NCBI GenBank assembly: GCA_016110215.1
Contig: JADWQD010000005.1
Location: 1,736,001-1,800,000 of the forward strand
From: Capronia americana
Taxonomy: Eukaryota; Ascomycota; Eurotiomycetes; Chaetothyriales; Herpotrichiellaceae
Direction of reading: 5' to 3'
Length of the DNA stretch: 64,000 nt
In this document: positions 31,862 to 43,012 of the stretch, piece after piece
How positions within the stretch are numbered: position 1 is the stretch's first letter
Layout of the letters: the number at the start of each line of letters is the position of its first letter
Translations under genes and position numbers: made by a program
The notes under the pieces: model-generated
Seen by the model: only the letters and a program-made list of their open reading frames with translations
What the model was told of the DNA's origin: nothing
The model's database searches: none

Positions 31862-32940
31862 TCACTGGGAACATTCCTTGAACTTGCACTTGATACTGAC
31901 AATGCCTTCGTCGTTGAATCCCTCGTTCAGCAGCAACTGGCTATACCCGTAATTCGGGATTCCAGGATAGCGGAATCTGTCGTCGATGGTCTGCCAGCCG
32001 TTGGAATTGCAGTTTTTCATCTCGTAGATTGTGCAGCATAGACCTTTGTCGGGACCCATCGAGCCGTAGGGACCGTAAATACTACAGGTGAGCCACATGT
32101 TAGTACACGGGTCAATATCTTAGGATCCGGTTGATAGAAGCGGAACCGAACTTACGCGTTGTAGCACTGGGTCTCTGACTTAATCTCGGTCCACTTGCAC
32201 GGGGAGACAAAGTCGTGATTCATGCATTCATAGACACCTTTGACACCTCGACGGTTGAGATGGTGCCTGCCCTCGTGTTCCTGGCTATCTGTCTCGTTAT
32301 CCCCTCCCAACATCTTGCGCATCTGAGAGAGTATCGGATCATCGTGGTCCAGGTCGATGCTCGGGTTCGCGTCACGGGTTGGATGGCGATTGTGGTGGTC
32401 TTCGTCTCCATCCTTCCCTGGGGATGGGATATGCTCCCACTTGTCGTTGCGCTGACCCCCATGTTTTGGGACGGCGCCGTCGTCCCGGGCCTGGTGCTGG
32501 CTGTGCTTGTTCGAATTGTCGTCCATGCCCGTAGGGGTGTTGTGAGTATCGCCCCCGGCCGCCCCTTTGCCAGAGTGCTGCCAGCTTCCATGCTCTTGTG
32601 CTCCACTCGGCCTGCCTTGCGGATTATTGCCAGTTGGAGCGCCATCATGCCTCTCAAAGTCGCGAGGCTTGTGCTGGTTGTGCGTGTCAGCACCGCCGCC
32701 ATTCCCTCCAGGTGCCTTGCTGTTCTTGTCTTCGTCGGCGTCGGCTTGGCCATCACCAGACTGTTGCCAGCTGCCATGTCCATGAGGACCAGCGCCATCG
32801 CCTGCCGCAGCCCCACCGGGTCTGCCCTGGTGGGCGACGTCAGCTGCGGAGTCGCCGGGCTTCTCCCATTGAGTGGAGGCGGACGAGGTGACAGTCAGGG
32901 TGGCTAATGAAGCCAGTAAAAAGTGCTTGAGAACAACCAT
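31862..32940 (-). CDS. Secreted protein: low-complexity pro-region plus eight-cysteine C-terminal domain
   Basis: Two exons, 32940-32156 and 32081-31862, with a 74-bp GTAAGT/TAG intron inside an Ala codon. The product is 334 aa. It starts with a good signal peptide (MVVLKHFLLASLATLTVTSS). The next 200 residues are Gly/His/Asp/Asn-rich with imperfect repeats: GSWQQSGDG and GSWQHSGKG, and DTHNQHKPRD, KHSQHQARDD, DHHNRHPTRD. A dibasic NRRGVKG site, which Kex2 could cut, precedes a compact tail of about 100 residues with eight cysteines, including a CC pair. This pre-pro-cysteine layout is typical of small secreted fungal proteins and effectors. I do not recognise the cysteine domain. A TATATAA element lies 72 bp upstream. 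Confidence 0.88.
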
Positions 32941-33011
32941 CAGTGCGAACTATCCTCGAAAATCGAATATACTACCTTGGGTGTAGCGGTGCAAACAGAG
33001 ACTAAACAGCA

Positions 33012-33018
33012 TTATATA
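33012..33018 (-). promoter_or_regulatory. TATA box candidate of the secreted-protein gene
   Basis: TATATAA on the minus strand ends 72 bp before the start codon at 32940, a normal distance for a fungal core promoter. Confidence 0.5.
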
Positions 33019-34440
33019 TGTAAGGCGTGGCTGTCCCAAGCCAGCATCACGCGGAGAGGCTTTGTTCAAGAGCTGCCAGGTGGTACATCATGACCTCGAA
33101 CAAACGCATTCGACCGCATTCGAACAGCCAGGGTGTTCTGAGGTCTTGAGGCCAAAGACCTGTGCTGTTGGCTGATAGACGGTGCACCAATACCACTGGA
33201 GAGGCCGAGGGCCAGAACAATGACTGGACCTTAGTATTGTTCCCTCAGGGGTAAAAGAAACACCCTTAGTATTGTTCTCGCAGGTATGAAAGAATCGCTC
33301 TTAGTATTGTCTTCCTCCGATGCCGAAGATTTGCCGAAGAAAGCTCTGTGTTCAACCAGCACAAAACCGGTACCATTCCTGACCGATGCGGATACATTGT
33401 ATCGGATCGAGCAGCTGTGGCACTCGTGTGCTGGTCGGATAGCTTCCGGTTGTACGGTGCCAGAGGCGGAAAGACTCACGGCCATTGAGAGCATTGTCGC
33501 TCCGTCAACCCCCTAAAGCATCTTGCCTGCAGTCCCAACCGCTGCCAAGGCAGGCTCCTGTTGCCCACGGCAAGGGGCCACATTAGCTGATATCGAAACG
33601 ATTTGATAGTGGCTTGCGACCGTATCCAACATATCTGCAGTAGCTTTGAGGCGATATCTATGACATTCCTCAGAGAGTCAGAGGTCCAGCTCCTAAGTCG
33701 GAAAACCATGGTATTATTTTCATTCTGTGCTTTTATGGCTCTTCAGTCATACACGCGTGCTGAGATCGGATGGTCAACACTTCATCGAGCCCTTGTGCGC
33801 TGTGCGTGGCAGTGGGGGTGGTCGTCGGGGAGAGCGCGGATAGCTCCATGCAAACGTGACGTGGCTGGCCTTCTCCAGCGTTGGCCTGCTGCTTCGTCCC
33901 CTACGAGGTAAGCATGCCGCTTAAGCGAGCCGCCCTTTCTGTCGTGCGGCATGGGGAAGGAGCAGCGAAATCATACCAGGCTGAAGAAGCAGGAGCGCTA
34001 GCAAGGCCAAGCTCAATGCCATGCGGGGCCTCGCGTTGATGATTGGCCTAGTTCAAGCCCCCCGGCTTCAGGCCCGCAGACTCTGCGGGATAAAATCAAC
34101 TACGCCTACCCGGTACTCCGTGCCGGCTACACTCCGCCTGCGGTACACAAGTCAGTAGTCGTACTTTCTCCAGCAATCTCAAGCTTCTCCAACTCCTTGC
34201 TTGGGGTGCTTGAGTTCCACATGCTTCAAGACCTTACCATACTTGGACGCGTGCCATGAGAAGACCTTGGCGTTCTCCTCCTCTCAACTATCGTCCCCGG
34301 TCGTTCCCCGGAGTCGGGGTCTGGGGTCTGGAGTTTCAAAATGCATAAACAAACTGTCCCCGGACAACGTGATACCCGGTTCCCTCGAAGAGCCGCTCTC
34401 AATCTTTCTGACATCGAATTTTGTCTCGAGTCGAAACACC
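33019..34440. other. 1.4-kb intergenic region between divergent genes
   Basis: Shared upstream region of the secreted protein (-) and the MFS transporter (+). It contains a 35-bp triple repeat at 33230 and no supported gene. Confidence 0.5.
33230..33334. repeat. 35-bp tandem repeat, three diverged copies
   Basis: The word CTTAGTATTGT recurs at 33230, 33265 and 33300, an exact 35-bp spacing. The rest of each unit has diverged, with a weak A-rich GTA(A/T)(A/G)AAGAA block in the first two. Confidence 0.8.
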
Positions 34441-36385
34441 ATGGCCGACGCTGAAGCAAGGAAAGAGATGGCTAACAAGTCCGAGGAGATCGAAGCCGCT
34501 CCGGCGCCACAACAACAGGTGGTGATGACGGAGGATATTGAGGACGACCCTCATCGTGCTGCTTTGGAGCTAAACCCTGAGCTCGCCGACAAAATCACCT
34601 GGTCGACGACCATGGCGGTCTTTGTAAGTCGAGTGCCAACCCGCCCAAGGGGTCTGCGCTGATCACTGTCTCCAACAGTTCCTGGGCTTGTCATTTACAG
34701 GATGCATTTCGACAGCGTTCCTGCTTGCTTCTTCTATTCTGGTTCCAATAGGTACTGCTCTAGGCGATCTGCAACCCATTGGCTGGATCGCGTCGTCCTG
34801 GGCTGTCACGTCGGCAGTCAGCATGTCTCTCGGCGGTGGCCTCAGCGACATCTTTGGCCGCCGCTATGTCATCATGGTGGGACAAATGCTCAACATCGTC
34901 GGCGCGATCGTCAGTGCGACCGCGCAGAAAACGACCCACGTGATTGCCGGTTCTGCCGTCGTTGGTTTCGGTGCCGGCTTGGTTTTCGTTGCGTATGCTG
35001 GAATTCCTGAGATTCTCCCCAATAAGTACCGGTGAGTCATGTTCATGAAGGACGCTTGCGGCATCAGCTGACCCTTCGTCTGCAGTGGAATGGGTCTGGC
35101 GTGGACGGAATTCTGCATCACGATTCCATGGGGCCTGCTGGCGACGCTCCTGGCAAACCAGCTCAATGAGCACGCCACGTGGCGTTGGGTGTATTACTTA
35201 GCCATCATCTATGCAGCGATCTGCTTAGTTGGGACGGCCATCTTCTATTTTCCGCCTGCTCGTCCTCGAAAAGATTACGACAAAACTAGGTGGCAGGAAT
35301 TCTTGGAGCTGGACTTTATCGGTTACATCCTCTATGCTGGCGGATTGACAGTCTTCCTCATCGGATTGAGCTGGGCTGGCGAGGAAGACCATCCTTGGCA
35401 TTCTGCCTCTGTGGTTGCACCGATCGTGTTGGGCGGTCTGATCTTCATTGGCACCTTCGTCTACGACTGGACCGTCAAGCCCAAGGTTCCTTTGATGCCA
35501 TTTCACATCTTCCGCATGGTCAGGGAATTCACCATCCTGTTGGTCGCTCTTTTCGTGTCCGGCATGGTCTTTTTTGCCATGGTCTCGCTCCTGCCACAGG
35601 CAACCGAGTCGGTCTACGACAGCGATCCCATCAAGCTCGGAGTGGCTCTGATTCCCAACGGTGTTGGCCAATTCATTGGTGGTGCCGTCCTGCCGGCGCT
35701 GGTCCACAAGATCAAGCATATCCGAGCTCAGATCGTGGTTGCGCTCTGCATCCAGACACTCTTTTCGGCCCTCTACGCTTATGGAATCATCCCTCACCAC
35801 AAGGCGGCATGGGTGATCTTCCAATTTTTCGGAATGATGTGCTTCTCATGGATCACCCTGTGTTCATACGTGGTAGTCGGACTACACGTGCCTCATAGGG
35901 ATCTGGGTATCGCTTCAGGTCTGGTAGGGACCTTCCGCAATACCGGCGGCAGCGTCGGCATCTCCATTTTCAATACCATCCGAAATGGTGTCCTCAACGC
36001 GCAGCTGGTGCCACGCATCCTGAAGGCCGCTGCGGCTAATGGATTTCATGGCGACGCGGACGCTACCGAAGCACTGGTCACGGCAGTCTCAAACAATGCA
36101 AAGGGTATCCCAGGTGCGTTTGCAAAAATCCAAGGCGCCACTCCGGCCCTGATTCATGCGACCTCGGAGGCATACAAATCGGCATACGGCTACGCATATC
36201 AGCGAGTGTTCTTCAGCACTATTCCCTTTGGTGTGCTCGCCATCATTGCGGCTCTCTTCATCAAGGACGCTTCAGAATACTTGACGAACCACACTGCAGT
36301 CAACATGGAGAAGAACGTGCTTGGGGAGAGACAGCAAATTGACAAGGCTGTGGATGTGGAGCAGCCAGAGAAGACGACAACGTGA
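34441..36385 (+). CDS. MFS transporter, TRI12-like drug/toxin efflux type (14 helices)
   Basis: Three exons, 34441-34623, 34679-35031 and 35086-36385, with 54- to 55-bp introns (GTAAGT/CAG and GTGAGT/CAG). The product is 611 aa. A hydrophilic acidic N-terminus of about 55 residues precedes the first helix. The cytoplasmic loop between helices 2 and 3 carries the MFS signature GGGLSDIFGRRYVIMVGQ. The sequence stays strongly hydrophobic to about residue 575, and a charged tail follows. The whole pattern (LADKITWSTTMAVF start, SDIFGRRYV, WRWVYYLA, GLVGTFRNTGGSVG) fits the fungal TRI12/siderophore-like DHA family of plasma-membrane proton antiporters that expel toxins or take up ferric siderophores. 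Substrate is not deducible; there is no adjacent biosynthetic gene. Confidence 0.95.
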
Positions 36386-38067
36386 GTTCGCATTACGGCC
36401 CTGGAGACGAGGCTTGTGTATATCGGCCTTTGATTTCTATAACACGCTGTTCCATCCAGTCCCCGAGGACAGATCTCCCATCAGTTGTTGTCTTGGATGG
36501 ACGGACAAATGGGGTAGTTTCCCGGGTTCCTGCTATCTAGCATGAACCCGTAACTGCGGTACAAATATACTATTACTTTTCTTCCGACAGCAACTGCTCG
36601 CCCGATCTGACGTCTAACTACGGAACTAATCAATGCAACCCCGCATATCAGACAGACTACTTACCCATGTGGTCATGTACCCGTCCAAGCAGCACATCTT
36701 TATGTAACAGCCACAATGTCCGACCTGCGAAGTTAGATGCGGCTGGGGCGGCCTGTCACAACTACCCAGCCATGAGGGGTGGGTGGTCAGCCATCCTACC
36801 TACCCATCCTTTCCGGAATATACCCGTCGGAGTGAATTTGCCGCAGACCCGTAGATCAGAGACGAGGTTGTCTTTCCAGACCATCAGCCTTGCCGCCGCC
36901 GCCGCTGTCGTCGTCTCACGCAGTACCATTAGAAGCCGCCGGGGCGCCGCAGGGACGGCCTGGAGCTCCATCCGGGGCCCCAGGTCAGCAAGGCTACAGT
37001 GTCTCCAACTTACGTAGTACTTACATAGCTACTTGTCCGTCGCATAAGGATCGTATCCGAACTGTCTTCGGAACAGGCACAGCCGTCCCTTTATCGGATA
37101 GATCCCCCAGGCAGGCAAGAGCGAATCGCATTTTGGAACAGGCCTGTGTGCCAACTTGCCTGCTGAAGCTTTTAATTAGCAACGCCGCACGTGTACGGCA
37201 TTATCACGACCGGGACGTGCACACGGGCACACGGGCACATGGCGGCTCAAGTTTGTTGTGGGCATAGCACGGCAGCCCCGGGTGGTCGTTTCGTTCGAGC
37301 CTGTCGGGTGGGTATGGTACGGCTTTACGAGCTCAAGGTCATTCATCCCAGAGCGGAGTGATCAATGATGTTGACGGGTCGTTCCCGGCGAGGGCGAATA
37401 GTCTCCATCATAGGACACAGGCCGGGACGTGGCTGTGTGGACGCTGCAAACGCCGTGGCCAACGTCGAAGGATGTAGGACTATAGGATAAAGAACGAGGA
37501 CGGGTCCCACGGCGCGTGATGGAGCTTGTGCTATGAAGAAGACGTTGTAGTAGCAGTGAAGCTCCCATGGACGACCATCAGTTCTTGGTCGACATGTCCG
37601 CGGTGCGCAAAGGCGTCTCGCGCTGTACCCGTCTAACCTAGGAGTCTATGCAGTCCGTTACCGGTCGTGTATCGCATTGAAACATCGCTCGACTATGTCT
37701 CCGCGGGTAACATATAGCGGTCCGATTAAGGAAGCTCGAGAATCGCATTTTGATGTACCACTCATGCTGTGGACATTGAAGACTGGCGTGGCGCGAGGCA
37801 TGGCGGGCGAGGTCAGGCTGCGGGTCTAAAAGGGGCAAGGCTGCAGCTGCCCCGTTGCCTCTCGGCGCCTCACCTCGCGCCTCACCCGGCCGGCGCCGCT
37901 TTTAAACACCACTCAGCTGAGAAGCAGTGGCTCTGTCTCGATATCGATATTGCGAGCATCCTTTTGCCGAGCATCCTTCTCTCCATCATGCTGAAGCAGC
38001 TTTTGAATGTCCGGGAAAACATCCATTTCCGCACGGTGCGGTACAAATTGCAGCTGCCACTACGCTT
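36386..38067. other. 1.7-kb intergenic region
   Basis: 3' side of the MFS gene and of the broken HET gene. GC-rich tracts alternate with A/T-rich ones, and no gene is seen. Short frames at 36667-37267 and 37769-38188 (+) have no domain. Confidence 0.45.
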
Positions 38068-39199
38068 CTACATAGCATCAGTCAAGGCATGTTGCATATC
38101 AACATGTGAGCGAATCTCACCCAGGACCTGCCGCAGAATGGCCATACTCTCCCTGTCAGCCATCCTAAACGCATCGGTTCCACGCTGACCCTGGTACGCT
38201 CGTCCAGGATCCCTATGAGCCCGTACAGCTTGTCCCTTGAGTCTGAGCAGTCCAGTGACCCGAATTTGCGCACCGTTTATGCAAGAGATCCGGCGCCAAG
38301 TCTCGGAACGTTTCGACCACCGTGTGTAGCTTTCGTAGGTCACGCCTCATTTGCTCTAAGGTGCCGATTTTGGTTCCCTGCTGCAGCACGTCTCTCCCTT
38401 TACGTTGCACCTGGCGCAGCCTGTGCGTGCCGACCATCTCGGCCGGGCTACGAAGACGCCGTGACGCGGAAACAACTGTAGCAGGCGGCCCATTGTCGGC
38501 GATCTTGATCTGGCGCAACGGCACGGTCTGCGGTTTGGTGCTGAAGAGCGCCAGCGGGAACTTGTAACACCCGCACCAAAGAAGGACGCGAGACGAGAGC
38601 AAAATCTCAGGTACGATCCAGATTCGCGTCCAATACCGGTGGGTAGCTGAGGTATCGGAAGCCAGCCAACTGCGAAGCTGTCCAGACGCGGCAGTCTTTG
38701 TCCTGGGCATTGTGCCCGAGCTTATGTAGAGCACACACGCCGTCAAGCTGGGCTAGCGCAGGAAATCCGAGCCGGGAGATGGTCTGGTCTGCGCAGCGGA
38801 AGATGTGTAACATTTCCCGCCCCTGACATTGTCTTTCGCGGTGGTCCAGTTGGTTTATGCATATGGCATCGATGAAGAACAGCCCTTCTTCGCCATCGAC
38901 CAAGGCGGTGTTTAGGAAGTCGAAAAGGTTGCAGCGGATACAGAATTTCTGCTCGTCGGACATGGATCCATTGAACTTTGTCGGCGCCGTGCACGTAGTC
39001 CTATATATAAGAGCGCCTTATACTATATGTCGCGGAGGTATTCCAGAAGAACGACTCCCAGGGTGTAAAGATGCCGCCGATTCACACTATCTCGTGGGAT
39101 TCTCAGTAGTCGTACATGTTTCGTTGCGTCAAATTGATCAGCGTCAGGGTAGTTAAATCCGTTTTGCTGGTTGAGTATCTTGTCAAGCTCCTCGCCCAT
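38068..39199 (-). pseudogene. HET-domain (heterokaryon incompatibility) pseudogene
   Basis: Reading the minus strand from an ATG at 39199 gives MGEELDKILNQQNGFNYPD and then RLLRIPRDSVNRR. A TAG at 39023-39025 follows, just before YKALLYIG, the degraded form of the HET block usually reading ALSYxWG. The next block is intact (FFIDAICINQLDHRERQCQ, 38880s). After a frame change comes YWTRIWIVPEILLSSRVLLW near 38620, and after another frame change CSDSRDKLYGLIGILDER near 38240. All four landmark motifs of the HET domain are therefore present in order but in at least three frames with stops. Intact HET proteins trigger cell death when unlike fungal individuals fuse. No clean intron set restores it, so I call it a pseudogene. 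Confidence 0.8.
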
Positions 39200-39736
39200 A
39201 ACATCAGCATCTCAAATCAATGGCAAAGGGCATTTTAGGCTACATACCCGGGTAAGAGAGGAGAGGGACGAGAGTGGTGAGATAGCATTACGCACATTTC
39301 ACTTATGATGGCTCCATGCAAGAGCCAATGTCGTATTGCCCGTGAGGCTGACTCGGCGGAAGCCAACGCACTCGCAGATCAGGCATCCACCGTGGGGCTA
39401 TTTCGAGAGGGCAGAAATGACGGGGGTTAAGGCTGTACTCTGTTGGGAGGGAGAGAGGGAGGGGTCTGTTCGAGCGAGCGAGGGGACGCGGAAGTTGTCG
39501 AAAATCGATTTGCCGAAAAGGCTTTTAAGGTGGTTTGAACTTGCGCTACATGCGGTGGAGTATATTCATGATGAAGGGTGAAGGTGAAGATAGGCAAGCA
39601 AGATGAGAGCGAAGGTGAGAGAAGAGTGAGCCAATATAGAAGCGGCACCGTCGGCTCTGAGCACGTAACATGTACTTGAGGCACGGATAAGGAGCCCGAT
39701 GGTTCGCGGAATAAAGAATCCTTTACTGAAATATTC
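39200..39736. other. Intergenic region, no gene seen
   Basis: About 540 bp between the HET pseudogene and the secreted cysteine-rich gene. Short frames only. Confidence 0.45.
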
Positions 39737-40328
39737 TCAGCTGCTGCCTTCCATTATCAACAACGTTTCTTTACCATTTCGGCAGCTGGCAGTGTATTGT
39801 AAACCGCCCCTAACCCAACCAAACGAGGTCCATCCATTGGGAGAGTTATCACAAATGCTCGTCATGTATTCAACGGTCGGCGGCTCTGAAAACGGAGCGC
39901 AAAGATCTTCGTCCTGTCGATGATTGCACACCGACAAAGAGCTATAGCAAACAACTGATCAGTACCACGCAACATTGCTGCTGATAAACTATAATTGACG
40001 TACCTGAGGCCGTAGCAGCAGAGGGTGACGCATGTCTGAGCCTTGACAGATACACAACCATCTTCATTCGTTTGCTGGCCTGGGACATCCTCCCATGCAC
40101 TGGGCAGAATGGCGCACTGCAATGACATCCCGAGCTTGATGTTCTCGGCTAGATGCTTCAGCTTGTCGTCGAGGTTGAGACTGCTTTGGGTTTGGTCGTC
40201 GGGTCCATTGATGGGCGATGATGCGACCTGGTCGCCTTCAGCACTGTGGAGTCTTAAGACTGTATGGAACTCACTAGCGCGAGCATCGTCGCAGTGTAAA
40301 AAACACGGAGCATGGATCTGAACAGCAT
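39737..40328 (-). CDS. Small secreted cysteine-rich protein, effector-like, three exons
   Basis: Exons 40328-40275, 40227-40004 and 39941-39737 join to exactly 161 codons (160 aa plus stop). Introns are 47 bp (GTGAGT/CAG) and 62 bp (GTACGT/TAG). The N-terminus MLFRSMLRVFYTATMLALVA is a plausible signal peptide followed by SSPINGPDD. The mature part has nine cysteines, including a CC pair, in a 100-residue region: LQCAIL, DGCVSV, QTCVTLCCYG, SVCNHR, DLCAPF, SICDNS and ASCRNG. Size, secretion signal and cysteine richness fit small secreted fungal proteins; no family is recognised. The first intron is short, so the exact signal-peptide junction is the weakest point; the second junction is strong because both sides continue the cysteine-rich frame. 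Confidence 0.75.
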
Positions 40329-40904
40329 ACTACTAGCGAGTGGTTGACAAAGTGCTAGACTGAGAACATCGAGGCAGATGCACAGCTTTTCAGTTGCTTT
40401 GGGAAGGGTGGACAAGCAGACGAACAGCCGGGGGAAGTGATCCTTTCATACCCCGACTTAAAGGCTGTGGCTAAGCCCCGCGGCCTTCAACGAGCAGGCT
40501 TCCTTTGGCTTTTTCGCGGCTTGCTCTCAGTGGACATTGAAAGCGAGGTGAATGGGGGATTGGAGAAGACCCATGTTAGTTGCAGCCTCGGGCGCTTGTG
40601 GCGTGCGTGGGAGCGAGCATGGCTGTGGTCAACGACTCTCTCAGGTGTGCGCCCGACTGCATAGACGGGATAACCTCCTCTTCGACCACGGCCAGATTGG
40701 TCGGGTCATGAGCAAAGCGCGTCGAGCTGGGCGCACAGAAGAGCACTAGTGCCTGCCTTGCCTAGTGGGGGCCAGCGATGCCATCACTACTCCCAAAGGT
40801 ACTGATAAGCAGTGGAACTCATCAATAATCAGTCGCAAAGTCCCCACACTGCCAGACTATGGTGACAATCGGATAAATACAGATTCAAGCTCAGCATCTT
40901 CGTC
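40329..40904. other. Intergenic region between divergent genes
   Basis: About 580 bp that should hold the promoters of the secreted protein (-) and the membrane protein (+). No gene is seen. Confidence 0.5.
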
Positions 40905-43012
40905 ATGGATCAACCGGTGCAAGACCAGGTCAGGACCGGCCTTTATACAAACAGCGTCACGGAGCGTGAGTTCAGCCTGATGACTGACTTCCGTGGCCAA
41001 GAACTAATGCGCGGAAAGGGCTGGCTCTGTTCCTGCCCAGTACTACAGCTGGTATTTGCGTTCAGTTTCTCGGCATCTGGCTTACGCTTGCCCTTCCTCG
41101 CCTATGGACAGGGGCCTGTGTACTCTACTATCGCGGAACAGCTCGGGCTCTGCCGGCGAATGCACAAGGGTTCGAGCTCGAATTTCGTAACAATGGTCGG
41201 CGTGAGCAAGTCCTCGATGCGGGAAGCTTTGCGCTGGACAGAATCTGGAACGCAGGCCTACCCCAGAATCGCCTTGCCAGTGCTACGCTACCACGCCGTG
41301 AGACGAACATGGTGCTCCGTGACCTGGGTCTTGCAATTATCAGTATTGCCTTCTTCGTCCTGGTAATCGTGCTGGGTACTCTCACAAATTTGTTGACTGG
41401 CGACAGCGTGGGTCTCGCACGGCCTTCTGACTGCGGCTATTACCTACCACAAAACTTCCAAGAAACCCCAGCGGTGGTTGCAGCACAGACACGGTTTCAA
41501 GTGGATGCGGCATCCTATGCACAAGCGTGCTATGACGGTCGTGGATCTGCCATCACTGGATGCAACTTGTTTGCAAAGCACGCAATCTCATACACTGCTA
41601 CAGAAGAAGTAGACTGTCCGTTCAGCGGTGAAATGTGCCTTCTTGGGAACAAAGGCGCAATAGAGTTTTCCACAGGGCCGGTACCAGCTCAAGCACTGGG
41701 CTTCAATACCGCCAAGTATCTGGAGTTTCAGAGGAGTACAACCTTTGCTCCTCTGGTCACCAATGAAACATTTGTGCTGAAGACCTATAATGGAGATAGT
41801 GTTATGCACCAATTCTTCTACGGTGGGACCGCTCCACCCTCAATAGCACCAGTTACGAACCCTTGGACCTATATGTGGGTGGATCTGCCTATAACAGATA
41901 ATATGTACGATGTCGGGTAAGTCCTGTCTCACTGCTCCGTAAGTGCGAACTAACGAAACAACAGTCTTGTGCAAGAAAACCGGTACTATGCACCGATTCC
42001 TGAGCTCCAGTCGGCTGGCGGCAAGCGATTAACCATATTGTTCGTGAGCAATACAAGGGTTCGATATGGCAGCAGAATCCCCGATCCACTGTTCAGAGCT
42101 CTTTTTGAAGCAGAAGCTCCTGTCCCTGACTCTCAGGCTCAGCAAGTGTGGTGGATCGCTGGTCCATCTGACAACTCACCAAGAGTTCTGGCATGTGTAG
42201 ACGAGTTCAAATGGAGAGATAGACGCGTGGGTGAGGATTGGATTGACGCATCATCGCTGGCCAATACTGGCCCGAGTGCACAGTCAGATCGTTGGAAACT
42301 CCTCCCACTATCATTGAGTGTCTCGACAATCTGGGATGTGGTCAGCTACCGTTTGGCCGCTGCCCTCAACGCATCGTCGCAAACCCCTCCAAGCAGCTAT
42401 TTCGGTGTGCTAACACCAGGCCAGTGGAAAATTGAAGCACGTCAACTTTTTGAGGCATCTTTGGCGCGCGCACAGTTTGAGACACGCAGCATGGCTCTTG
42501 GCTTATACGCTGGCATTCCCAGCTATATCAAAAGCAATATCTCGTCAGAGATCTGTCACGAGATGTATCTCGTGAACGCACCTGGATATACAAACATTTT
42601 CGCGGCACCTTGGTTGGGGATTTTTGTGGTGTCTCTGCTCATTATCGTGGCGACTTTTCCAACAGGTACTCGGGAGGACGAGAAACTCTTGTTTGAAAGA
42701 CTTCCCGAGCCAATTTTGCAGCGCTTAGCAGACCTCTGCGTGGTTCTTGTCCACGCAACAACGAATGTACTGGAGTGGATTTTGCGAAGTATGGTATCCT
42801 GCAGCATCATCTGCTGGAACTTCGCGTTAGCCAACACTCTTGCATTGTCGTCGAGAGTACGAATAGCGGCTCGATCGATTTTTCGAGGTATGGTGTCCAG
42901 CAGCATCATCGGCTGGGAGTTCGCGATGGCCAACACTCTTGCATTATCGTTGAAGATACGAATTGCGGCGAGATCGATATGGTCTTTTGCTCTTAGAGCG
43001 ACACGCCAGTAA
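40905..43012 (+). CDS. Fungal multi-pass membrane protein of unknown function with duplicated tail
   Basis: Three exons, 40905-40965, 41049-41916 and 41965-43012, with 83- and 48-bp introns (GTGAGT/CAG and GTAAGT/CAG). The joined product is 658 aa. The N-terminus (DQVRTGLYTN) and the layout resemble a large Pezizomycotina-only family of unknown function, which I recognise only loosely. Helices lie before a Trp-rich first loop. RDLGLAIISIAFFVLVIVLG spans the membrane, and a long extracellular domain follows with several Cys (DCGYY, QACYDG, GCNLF, DCPFSGEMC). Another strong helix comes near GIFVVSLLIIVATF. The last 66 residues are two tandem 33-residue units containing ANTLALS and RIAARSI. First-exon choice rests on phase and a perfect donor. 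Confidence 0.82.
42785..42982 (+). repeat. 99-bp in-frame tandem duplication inside the membrane-protein gene
   Basis: Two adjacent 99-bp copies begin at 42785 and 42884. Both encode a 33-residue block of the form R-x-MVS-x-SII-x-W-x-FA-x-ANTLALS-x6-AARSI. Silent and replacement differences between the copies show it is not an assembly artefact. Confidence 0.9.

Noticed and set aside
32215..32907. 230-codon plus-strand frame
   Set aside because: Antisense to the well-supported secreted-protein exon; arises from its repetitive, GC-rich codons.
35225..35824. 199-codon minus-strand frame
   Set aside because: Antisense shadow of the MFS transporter.
41309..41920. Taking the membrane-protein gene to start at the ATG at 41309
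   Set aside because: The frame continues upstream with protein-like sequence, and a perfect GTGAGT donor at 40966 links it in phase to an ATG at 40905.
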